DNA of 61,420 nucleotides from Saprospiraceae bacterium (GTDB taxonomy: Bacteria > Bacteroidota > Bacteroidia > Chitinophagales > Saprospiraceae). Location of the stretch: positions 1 to 61,420 of the forward strand of contig JAGQWR010000065.1 in the NCBI GenBank assembly GCA_020437105.1, given 5' to 3'. This document shows positions 1 through 8,419 of the stretch, piece after piece. The notes beneath the pieces were generated by a model. It saw only the letters and a program-made list of their open reading frames with translations. It did not search any database and had not been told where the DNA came from. The position numbers were made by a program, and so were the translations under genes. How positions within the stretch are numbered: the first letter of the stretch is position 1; each line of letters opens with the position of its first letter.

Positions 1-156
1 GTCGGCCACTTAAAAATATGGAGTGATCTATGTTTTTTTTTGAAGGAGTCATAAGAAATAGAATGGCTGTGCTACTACCTACTGAAAACCTGAACTCCAG
101 GTTTGGCGATTGCCGAAAAGCCAAAATAGAGTAGGCAGAATTTATGACCTCCAATT

Positions 157-3100
157 ATGAAAACAATTACCCACCTAAAAACATGGCTAATAAGTTTTTT
201 AATGCTTTTTGCCATTCAACTTTTTTCACAAAATACCATCACCCTGCAACCTTGTGTAAACGGAAAAGATGCCTATGTGCGGAGTAACTTTGCAACAGGG
301 TCTTTTGGTCTGGACAATGTATTAAGAGTTGCAACGATAGGAAATCCAGTTAATCAGGCTGTTTATCGCTCCTTTCTGGAGTTTGACCTTTCTGTCCTGG
401 CGCCGGGGACGAATATTCTTTCGGCACAGTTAAATCTTACAGGCTCCCCTGCGGGACATTCTGGAACCGCAAATGCTACGAATCTTAAGATCGTAACAGG
501 CCCCTGGAATGAAACCAGTCTTACGTGGATGAATCAACCAGCTGCAAGCACGGTCTATACTGTCCTGCCTCAATCAACGAGTTCGAATCAATCTTATCAA
601 GTCAATCTTACCGGACTGGTTCAGGATTGGGTAGATTTGAATATTCCGAATTTCGGAATGTGTTTTCAACTGGTCAATGAGAGCCCCTCCAATTACCTGA
701 CCTTTTTTTCGGGTGAATCCTTAAACCCGGATTTTTGTCCGGAACTCATTATTACTTACGCAGAAGAAGGTCAGATTTTATGCGCACTTGATTCATTAAA
801 CGTAAATACGGGGTATGACAATGATGCACAATCGGTTATTTCTCCGGTTGCGCCGGATGATGATTGGGTGCTTATTAATGCGCCACCAAACTCAACCGCC
901 ACCGCCAATCCGGGGGATCCGGCTTTTGTTATTCCGCCTTATTTTTCAGGCGGTAACCAAGTCTGGGCCGACCAGTTTAATACCGGATGGATCTCCGCAA
1001 ATAACAATCCTTCCTATCAAACGAATAATCCTTCAGGGAGTCCGTTCCGCTTCGCAAATTGCTTTTGCCTGGAAGAACCTGCCGACCTGGGCTACGATTT
1101 TTCAGTTTTTGTAGATGATTCTTTATACCTCTCCATTCAGGAAGCTAATGGTACCGTCCATTTTCTGGGACTAGCCGGTGGGCATGCCGGAACACCTGAT
1201 TTGATTTCAGGAAACCTCCAGCTTCCAGCCGGAAAACATTGCTTGTTGGCCGATCATTACAACATTGGCGCCGTTGCCATGGGACTTAATATTCAAGGTA
1301 CCCTATTCAATTCCATTGGGGTATTGGGTGAAAGCGCGTGTTGTGGAGCGACAGGTATTATCTCAGGATTCAAATTTGAAGACAATGATTGTAACGGAAA
1401 ATACGATTATACTCCCGGAGCTACAGATAATGACGCATTACTTCCCGGATGGACTATCGAACTATATGACGCCAATGGGAATCTTGTTCAATCAACTGTG
1501 ACAGATCAAAATGGCTTTTATCAATTCGTAGGTGTTCCTCCCGGAACCTATACTGTAAGTGAAGTCCAACAACCAGGTTATACGCAATCGCTACCTACAA
1601 CTGGAAGCTATACCGTTGTGGTTACAGATCAAACGGATCAATTTTTTACCGATCTGAATTTTGGAAATTGCCCGGTTAGCTGTGGTGCGGTCGTCAATGA
1701 TAGTATCACCGAAAGTTGTGCCCTTGACGGAACTTACGAGTACTACTTCAGTCTCGATAATCTTTCGACTTATAACGTGACCTCTGTCGTATTCCAGTCT
1801 GGACCCGAATTTATGTGGCCAGGAAATAATCCTTATTGGGCGGTAAATATTGCTCCTGGTGGAAACTCAGGCCCGTTCCCTGGTCCGGTCATTATTGATC
1901 CGGGATTTGTTATCACACAACCTACCACATTCTGCTTTGATGTCATCTTTTTGAGCAACGATTATATGTGTTGCCATTTTGAGCATTGTATCACGCTGCT
2001 CCCACAGGATCCTTGCGACAACATCAGTGTAGCTGCCACCGAAATAGACAACCCGGATGATGGTTGTTGTTACGAAACTACGGTTACCAATGATTTTTGT
2101 GAAGATTATTTTGTGTCTATTACAACAGAAATTCTTACACCCGGCGTCACTTTCGCAAATGCCAATGGCAGCGGAACATGGACGGTGGCAGGATCAGGTA
2201 CCTTTTTGACCTGGTTCCCAAATTCCGGACCTACTATTCCTTTAGGTGCCAGCGGAGGTATGGTTTTCTGTCTTGAAAACATAAATAGTATTAGTCAGAC
2301 GCCGCAGCAAGTTGTTTACAACTGGCAGGCACTCAATGCCGCGGGAGAACTGGTAACCGTATGCTCCGACACGCTCGAGTTTTTCTGTCAGCCCTGTTTA
2401 ACAGTATCAGAAGAAGAAATCTTCTGTAACTCAGACGGTTCAGCTACGTTTAATTTTACAGTTACCAATAACACCGACCCTGCGCATCCTTCCGGCCAGA
2501 TTGTTTTGGAAGTGCTTGATCCGTATGGCCTGCCACTATCACAAAACGTGTGGAATATTCCTCTCGCACCGGGCTCAAGTACGCCTTTGAGTACCACCGT
2601 ACTAAACCCGTTACCACCGGCAGGAACACTCATGAAGTATAAAGTGGTTTTATATGATCTGAATGGGTTGGATCCGCTGTGGTGCTGTCATGCTGATACA
2701 TTTAGCATCGTAATCCCGGATTGCGGACAGGGATTAGAGCCTTGTATAGATCCTACGCTTATCGATCCCAACTTTAATTGTACTTCAGAGTTTGATCCGG
2801 TTTGTGGCTGTGATAATGTAACCTATACCAATGCCTGTATCGCAGAACATCAGTTTGGAATTACCAGCTGGACAGTAGGTGTCTGTGATCAAAATGGTCC
2901 GCAATCCATCCTACTGGATGTGACCCAGGCCGGGCCGGGTATTGCCGAGCTTTTCTGGACAGTCGATGATGCTACAGGTGTCCTTGCTTATTTGGTCGAA
3001 CGCGGCCAAGATTTGGAGTCCATGGAAATTATTGATCAGGTTTCGGCTTTCGCCGGACAAGAGAGTTACAGTGTTCTGGATGATAGTGTGCTTGATGGAT

Positions 3101-3441
3101 TGAACTACTATAAAGTTACGGCGCTATTGAGCGATGGCAATGTCATCGAGAGTGAAGTGTTGGCAGTGGAAATGGTTGGACCATTAGCAGAAGCAGCAAT
3201 ATTACTTTCTCCAAACCCGGTCAATGATATGCTTACCATGGCCTGGACAAATCTTCCAAATACCGACTTAGAGCTTCGGATTATGAACTGGGGACAGCTT
3301 GTATTTACCCAAGCCATATCTGGCAGTGAAGGGGTGATGGAAATAGATGTTAGTTCTTGGAAACCAGGTGTTTATCAAGTGTTAATTTTTAACGATAAAG
3401 GATTTTACCTAAACGAGAAACTGGTGAAAATGAATAAGTAA
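157..3441 (+). CDS. Secreted multidomain T9SS cargo protein (DNRLRE, SdrD-B-like, Kazal-like, T9SS sorting domain)
   Basis: This 1094-aa protein is predicted to be exported and attached to the cell surface. A signal peptide covers residues 1-24 (hydrophobic stretch ending LFSQ). Residues 28-200 match the DNRLRE beta-sandwich family (AYVRSN, FLEFDLS, TSLTWMNQP). Residues 205-395 form a cysteine-containing region I cannot assign. Residues 403-501 resemble an SdrD-B/collagen-binding-B domain (GFKFEDNDCNGKYD, GTYTVSEVQQPGYTQ). Residues 860-910 are a Kazal-like Cys-rich module (FDPVCGCDNVTYTNACIAE). A fibronectin-III-like stretch follows at about 915-1010. The C-terminus from about 1020 is a T9SS type A sorting domain (LLSPNPVNDM, PGVYQVLIF). 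A terminator hairpin follows the stop. The exact role is unknown; adhesion or matrix binding is my inference. Confidence 0.85.
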   Translation: MKTITHLKTWLISFLMLFAIQLFSQNTITLQPCVNGKDAYVRSNFATGSFGLDNVLRVATIGNPVNQAVYRSFLEFDLSVLAPGTNILSAQLNLTGSPAGHSGTANATNLKIVTGPWNETSLTWMNQPAASTVYTVLPQSTSSNQSYQVNLTGLVQDWVDLNIPNFGMCFQLVNESPSNYLTFFSGESLNPDFCPELIITYAEEGQILCALDSLNVNTGYDNDAQSVISPVAPDDDWVLINAPPNSTATANPGDPAFVIPPYFSGGNQVWADQFNTGWISANNNPSYQTNNPSGSPFRFANCFCLEEPADLGYDFSVFVDDSLYLSIQEANGTVHFLGLAGGHAGTPDLISGNLQLPAGKHCLLADHYNIGAVAMGLNIQGTLFNSIGVLGESACCGATGIISGFKFEDNDCNGKYDYTPGATDNDALLPGWTIELYDANGNLVQSTVTDQNGFYQFVGVPPGTYTVSEVQQPGYTQSLPTTGSYTVVVTDQTDQFFTDLNFGNCPVSCGAVVNDSITESCALDGTYEYYFSLDNLSTYNVTSVVFQSGPEFMWPGNNPYWAVNIAPGGNSGPFPGPVIIDPGFVITQPTTFCFDVIFLSNDYMCCHFEHCITLLPQDPCDNISVAATEIDNPDDGCCYETTVTNDFCEDYFVSITTEILTPGVTFANANGSGTWTVAGSGTFLTWFPNSGPTIPLGASGGMVFCLENINSISQTPQQVVYNWQALNAAGELVTVCSDTLEFFCQPCLTVSEEEIFCNSDGSATFNFTVTNNTDPAHPSGQIVLEVLDPYGLPLSQNVWNIPLAPGSSTPLSTTVLNPLPPAGTLMKYKVVLYDLNGLDPLWCCHADTFSIVIPDCGQGLEPCIDPTLIDPNFNCTSEFDPVCGCDNVTYTNACIAEHQFGITSWTVGVCDQNGPQSILLDVTQAGPGIAELFWTVDDATGVLAYLVERGQDLESMEIIDQVSAFAGQESYSVLDDSVLDGLNYYKVTALLSDGNVIESEVLAVEMVGPLAEAAILLSPNPVNDMLTMAWTNLPNTDLELRIMNWGQLVFTQAISGSEGVMEIDVSSWKPGVYQVLIFNDKGFYLNEKLVKMNK

Positions 3442-3455
3442 TCAGGTTCTTTTAC

Positions 3456-3491
3456 AGGATGCTGCCCGCTTTAAACGGGTAGCATCCTTTT
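3456..3491 (+). terminator. Rho-independent terminator after the first secreted protein
   Basis: A 13-bp stem (AGGATGCTGCCCG against CGGGTAGCATCCT, one G-T wobble) encloses a 7-nt loop and is followed by TTTT. It lies 14 bases past the upstream stop codon. Confidence 0.8.
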
Positions 3492-3539
3492 CACCTTTCC
3501 TGAAATTAGGTATCTTCCTAAAACCAAAACCCTTAAAAT

Positions 3540-5579
3540 ATGAAAGATCCAAATCTGAAAAAGCCTTTATGGGTAGTTGGCTTTTTATGCTTAACTTCCT
3601 TAATTACTGCTCAAAGTATTTTTTATCCAAAACAAACCTGCCTTGGAAATTCCAGTGGCTGTGTGAATGGCGAAGTGCCAAATTCTTTTGATTTTTCCAT
3701 TCAAAACTTAGGGGGCACCATTTCCGAATTTAGTTTCTTTTGGGATTTTGGTGATGGAGAATTTAGCAATGTCCATGACCCAAAACATACATTCAAAAAG
3801 GCGGGCACGTTTAATGTCAAGGTTCAATATACGCGCATTGCCGGTACAGGCTACGACGATGATCCGCCGCCAAAAACAGTGGTGATAGATAATCCGATCG
3901 TATTGACAACAGGCGATATTTCTTCTCTTAAATTGCCAGACATTCCCGACATGTATTATTCGGGTGTCATGGATTTATTCGAGTCTCAAAAACCGGTTAC
4001 CCGGGAAACAGAATCAGGAGATACAGTTACTTATGTTATTCGGGTGCGCAGCCAGTGCCTGGAAAAGGGACCGGACAGAGAGGGGACTTCTGTTTTGGGA
4101 AACCTCTATTTCGAATATAATCCAGGTGTTTTTGAAGTGCTGGATCCTTCTGTTGATACAGATGAATATACTTCTGGAAATACTTCGATTTCAAATCCCA
4201 CCCAGACAAATTCAGGTACCGGATTATCCCTGGTAAAGGTGCTCCATTGGGATTTGAGTGTGCTGGATCCGCGTGATTCCATGTCCATTTTTATTCACCT
4301 TCATGTAAAAAGTGGACTAAGCATAGGGGATGAGGTTAAAATAGAATCCTATATAACAGACCTAAACGATGACCCGCTAAGCAGTGAGGTTTGTGATGGA
4401 AGTACTTCTGTGGAAGCTACGGAAGATATCGCATTTTCACATGACCCAAATATTGATGTTGTTAGTCAGGAATTAATTTGTCCCGGGTTTATTCCGGATA
4501 AATTAGACTACACCATCCATTTTCAAAATACCGGTGTTGACACGGCAGAAAGAGTCGAAGTCACAGTGTGGTTTGATGAGTATATGGATGTGAATAAATT
4601 GGTCCTAGCCAATGCAAAGGTTGGTCCCCATGCTATCGGAGCAAATTTAATTAATATCCAAAAGGGCGTCGGGTACGCAACCTGGACTTTTGAAAATACG
4701 CGCTTACGTGGTACTGCAGATCCAAGACTTTTGGATTCACAAATAGATTCTACAAAAGGCTACATTAAATTTAGTTTAGGATTTGATCATGATCCCGATC
4801 CCTGCTCTGCCATTTTCAATCAGGCCAGCATCGTTTTTGATTGTAATCCGCCAGTGTTTACAACACCTTCGATTGTACGGGTAGGTTGCGACGAAGGACC
4901 AAATTGTACTGATTGCAACGAAATGATTCTCCGGGCTCAAGGCAGTGTGCCTGCCAATTTTTCGAGCCTGAGCTTTGAGTCTGTGCATCGATTTCCAAGT
5001 GATCCGGACGATAAAGCTCCGGGTTATGTATTGCTTGGAAGAAAACTAGTTGGACCTTACAATTGCTTTCGCGCAATTGCCATGGTTGGTATTCCGGATT
5101 GTAATTTGGAGGTGGAAGACCAAAGTGTTATGGCCCCAAATTGTAATGGAGCAAGCCGAATAAAGCTGCATGTAAGGAATGGCCAGGCTCCGTTTAGATG
5201 GCAGGATTGCACATTTACCGGAACGGGTGCTATGTACGAAAGAGCCAATGTCTCACCTGGAACATATACCATTGCCGTTACAGATAATGATGGTTGTGTT
5301 GGAGAAGCAACTGTTACCGTTCCAGGGCCGGATGACATCCAGTTTTTCTTTGAATTTATAACTGCCAGGGAGGGGCAAATAAGTGTGGTTGGTTCGCAAG
5401 GTGCCACAACAATTGAAGTTAAGGAAGAAGTCAGTCCTCTAAATTTTGTTACCTACAGTACTAAAACCATAACAGACTGGACGGATAATATTGTTACGGT
5501 TCCCGGGAATACCAACACCCTTAAGATAATCGTTCGGGATGCATATGGCTGTCCTTCCTCTCAGCTTGTTTACCGATAG
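3540..5579 (+). CDS. Secreted PKD-domain surface protein with DUF11/DUF7619-like module
   Basis: This 679-aa protein has a signal peptide (about residues 1-25, ending LITAQ). A PKD domain follows at roughly 45-105 (FFWDFGDGEFSNVHDPKHTF). The middle, about 290-450, matches the conserved repeat domain common before sorting tails in Bacteroidota (HDPNIDVV, LDYTIHFQNTGVDTAERV, ASIVFDCNPPV). Residues about 535-600 resemble a SprB-type repeat (GQAPFRW, VSPGTYTIAVTDNDGC). No T9SS sorting domain is visible: the protein stops at SSQLVYR, so either anchoring differs or it is released. It is transcribed separately from its upstream neighbour, because hairpin terminators lie on both sides. A structural or adhesive role is inferred only from the domains. 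Confidence 0.8.
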   Translation: MKDPNLKKPLWVVGFLCLTSLITAQSIFYPKQTCLGNSSGCVNGEVPNSFDFSIQNLGGTISEFSFFWDFGDGEFSNVHDPKHTFKKAGTFNVKVQYTRIAGTGYDDDPPPKTVVIDNPIVLTTGDISSLKLPDIPDMYYSGVMDLFESQKPVTRETESGDTVTYVIRVRSQCLEKGPDREGTSVLGNLYFEYNPGVFEVLDPSVDTDEYTSGNTSISNPTQTNSGTGLSLVKVLHWDLSVLDPRDSMSIFIHLHVKSGLSIGDEVKIESYITDLNDDPLSSEVCDGSTSVEATEDIAFSHDPNIDVVSQELICPGFIPDKLDYTIHFQNTGVDTAERVEVTVWFDEYMDVNKLVLANAKVGPHAIGANLINIQKGVGYATWTFENTRLRGTADPRLLDSQIDSTKGYIKFSLGFDHDPDPCSAIFNQASIVFDCNPPVFTTPSIVRVGCDEGPNCTDCNEMILRAQGSVPANFSSLSFESVHRFPSDPDDKAPGYVLLGRKLVGPYNCFRAIAMVGIPDCNLEVEDQSVMAPNCNGASRIKLHVRNGQAPFRWQDCTFTGTGAMYERANVSPGTYTIAVTDNDGCVGEATVTVPGPDDIQFFFEFITAREGQISVVGSQGATTIEVKEEVSPLNFVTYSTKTITDWTDNIVTVPGNTNTLKIIVRDAYGCPSSQLVYR

Positions 5580-5600
5580 GAATTAGTGGCTCAGAAATTA

Positions 5601-5640
5601 TAAGAGGCTGTCTCAAAAGTTGGGGCAGCCTCTTATCTTG
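5601..5640 (+). terminator. Rho-independent terminator
   Basis: A perfect 10-bp stem, TAAGAGGCTG paired with CAGCCTCTTA, encloses a 15-nt loop and is followed by a T-rich stretch. The stem core AAGAGGCTG recurs in the terminator at 34946. Confidence 0.78.
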
Positions 5641-5683
5641 TTGTAATTATTGGTAAATTACTGCTTGACACGACCTTTAGAAT

Positions 5684-8419
5684 ATGTTTCGAACCGCCCT
5701 TCTTTCCCTTACTTGTTTGTTTTCCTGTCTTGTTTATGGCCAAAATCCGGAGTCAATCCTAATTCGGGCCGATTCTTTATTTGAAGCAGAAGCGTTTGAT
5801 AATGCCTTTGAAGCCTACCAGGAAGTGATCAGTTTTTACCTGGAGGCAAAAAACTTTGAACAGTTGGCAGAAACAGGCCTGAAGTTTGCCAATTTATGCT
5901 ACACCAAAAAGGAATACGCCCGGGGAATCTCCTTTTTAGAGCCTATTATTCCGATGATATCCACCCATTTACAAAATACGGCCTCCCTGGGTAGGGTTTA
6001 CAGCTTTTTGGGATACCTCCAAACCCAAGATTTCCGAATAGGCGACGCGATAAAAAGCTACGAACTGGCGCTCAATCAATTTCAGGCGGTTGATCCATAC
6101 AGTGATTCGGCGATCTATACCATAAAGGAAATTGCCGGACTGTGTACTCGCCAATTGGAATATGATCGCTCGCTCAGTTACCTCCGGGTGGCGGAAGAAA
6201 GCAATCGAACAGGTCGCTATCTTTTTAATATCCACAATCTTTTTTTTCTGAATTATTATCACATGGGCAAGTTAGATCAGGCCAATGCCTACTATGCATC
6301 TGCGCTTGACCTGGTTCATCGGGATAAGGATCTCCGGCAGCTTAAGACGAATGCCTTCCTGCTATTTATTGAGCAAAAAGACCTTCCCACTGCAGCAAAA
6401 ATATTGGAAGACCTAAAGTCTTATCAGGTCGATGAGCCGACTGTCTTATTGTATGAAGCGCGTTTGGCAGATGCAACAGGAGATTCGAAGACAGCGGATT
6501 TAAAATTTCGGCAGACAGTAGCTTCGTTGGAAAAAGGCTTTTCACAGAAAAAACGAACTACGGCAAAGGTCTTGTGTGAAATCGGGGATTATTATACAGC
6601 AACAGGCGATTTGAATTATGCTATTTCCTTGTATCACCTGGCCCTTATTCAGGTCTATCCGGATTTTAATAATCCGGATCCTGCCAGTTTGCCAACCCTG
6701 GATCAGGTCGAACAGGAATCCTGGGCGATGAGTGCTGCCCGTCAAAAGGGAAGAGCCCTATTTGCCAGATATAAGCGAGATGGCCATGCGGCTGATTTAG
6801 AGTTGGCAAGTCAATGTTTTGAACTGGCTCAGGCTGCCGCCGAAGAAGTAAGACGGGGCTATCGGTCGGAAGCCGCTGCGGTTTCCTTAGGTGAATATGG
6901 ATATGATGGTGTAGAAGAAGCTATAGCTGTGGAAGCCGAACTCTATAGCCTGGATAAATCCAATAAACATCTCGAAGCCATTTATTACTGGATGGAACGC
7001 TCCCGGGCCGCCGTGTTGACCGAATCTATTGAGCGTAGCCGCAATGCCCAGCTTTTGGCAATCCCCGACTCCATGGTTGTAGCAGAAAGAGAATTGCGCC
7101 AAGCACTTGCCTCAGCCGGGATTCGCTCGGATTTAAACCTTCTGGACAGCTTGCAAAATGCATATACCCTGCTGAATCGAACGCTGCAAGTCAAATATCC
7201 GGATTGGGAACGCTATTTGTCCAGTTTTAAGCCACTGGCATTAGAGGAGGTACAAACACAATTAGCTCAGACGAATGCCGGTATGTTGCTTTTTTTCTGG
7301 GGAAAAAAACAAGTATCGGTACTCCGGATTGACCGAAAGAAAATTACCTGGCTTGATCTTGGATCTCCGGATGAACTGGAGCTACTGGTTTTATCCTATC
7401 TGAATTTCTTTAGTGATCGCAATCAGATCAGTAATAATCCGGATCGCTTTTCTGCCCTATCCTATGGGCTGTTTACCAGGCTTCATCTGGATGAGCTCCT
7501 TCAAGGCAAAGAATCGATGTGGATTATTCCGGACGGGCCCTTATCCTTTCTGCCTTTTGAAACATTATTATCAGATAAAGCAGATACAGGAGGACCTGCC
7601 AATTGGTCTTACCTGCTGTATAAGCATAATATCCGCACAGGTATTTCGGCCAGTACCGTCTTTCAATCTTTCCCGGTTCCGGAGATACCAGGGAAAATCC
7701 TGGCGTTTGCTCCCTTGTTTAAGGATAATGCCCGGGGCCTGACAAGCTTGCCCGAGTCGGAGGCCGAAGTGCGTGTCTGGCAGGAGGGTAAATTAAATAC
7801 CCAGGTAGGAGTAGGTACACTGTGTAACTGGCGGAATTTTCTGGATATGTCTTCTAATGCCCGGATCGTTCATTTGGCTACCCATGCCCGGATTGATTCG
7901 TTGCGAATGGAGCCTGAAATTGAGTTGGCTGATACCACCCTCGGTTTGGCCGAATTATATCAACTCGAATATCCAAACAGTCTGATTATTCTAAGTGCCT
8001 GTGAATCGGGGCTGGGTAGATATCAGCGAGGAGAAGGCGTTATGAATTTAAACCGAGCCTTTACTTATAATGGAGCTGCTGCCTTAATAACCGGCCTTTG
8101 GACAGTCAACGATGCCGCTACAGCCCAATTAATGGGTACATTCGCGAAAAGCATTGAAGCAGGATTGCCAGCAAGTGAGGCCTTGAGGTCGGCCAAATTA
8201 GATTGGCTAAACCGAGCCGATTTATCTGCTGATCGCAAGTCGCCCTTTTATTGGGCAGCACTGGTTTACAACGGACCGGAATTTCAATACCTGCCTAAAA
8301 AAAGTTGGCCTTTCTGGTATTTTTTGATTCCGATTGGAATTGCCATTTTGGTTATTATCCGGCGATTCATTCGCACTAATCAGGCGAAACAAACTGTTGA
8401 TAATCGAGGTAGTAAATAA
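5684..8419 (+). CDS. TPR-CHAT caspase-like protease with C-terminal membrane anchor
   Basis: This 911-aa protein begins with a signal peptide (ending CLVYGQ), followed by tetratricopeptide-like helical repeats over roughly residues 25-480. A CHAT domain, a clan CD cysteine peptidase related to caspases and separase, covers about 610-870. The His motif HLATHA carries H730 and H734. The Cys motif LSACESGLG carries C773, followed by GEGVMNLNRAF and the typical GLWTVND. A transmembrane segment at about 876-896 (FWYFLIPIGIAILVII) precedes a basic tail, which suggests a periplasmic TPR-CHAT body anchored in the inner membrane with a short cytosolic end. CHAT-TPR proteins are widespread in Bacteroidota and cyanobacteria, and some act as effectors in conflict systems. 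The substrate here is unknown. Its 3' end overlaps the convergent DUF5916 gene by 44 bp. Confidence 0.88.
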   Translation: MFRTALLSLTCLFSCLVYGQNPESILIRADSLFEAEAFDNAFEAYQEVISFYLEAKNFEQLAETGLKFANLCYTKKEYARGISFLEPIIPMISTHLQNTASLGRVYSFLGYLQTQDFRIGDAIKSYELALNQFQAVDPYSDSAIYTIKEIAGLCTRQLEYDRSLSYLRVAEESNRTGRYLFNIHNLFFLNYYHMGKLDQANAYYASALDLVHRDKDLRQLKTNAFLLFIEQKDLPTAAKILEDLKSYQVDEPTVLLYEARLADATGDSKTADLKFRQTVASLEKGFSQKKRTTAKVLCEIGDYYTATGDLNYAISLYHLALIQVYPDFNNPDPASLPTLDQVEQESWAMSAARQKGRALFARYKRDGHAADLELASQCFELAQAAAEEVRRGYRSEAAAVSLGEYGYDGVEEAIAVEAELYSLDKSNKHLEAIYYWMERSRAAVLTESIERSRNAQLLAIPDSMVVAERELRQALASAGIRSDLNLLDSLQNAYTLLNRTLQVKYPDWERYLSSFKPLALEEVQTQLAQTNAGMLLFFWGKKQVSVLRIDRKKITWLDLGSPDELELLVLSYLNFFSDRNQISNNPDRFSALSYGLFTRLHLDELLQGKESMWIIPDGPLSFLPFETLLSDKADTGGPANWSYLLYKHNIRTGISASTVFQSFPVPEIPGKILAFAPLFKDNARGLTSLPESEAEVRVWQEGKLNTQVGVGTLCNWRNFLDMSSNARIVHLATHARIDSLRMEPEIELADTTLGLAELYQLEYPNSLIILSACESGLGRYQRGEGVMNLNRAFTYNGAAALITGLWTVNDAATAQLMGTFAKSIEAGLPASEALRSAKLDWLNRADLSADRKSPFYWAALVYNGPEFQYLPKKSWPFWYFLIPIGIAILVIIRRFIRTNQAKQTVDNRGSK

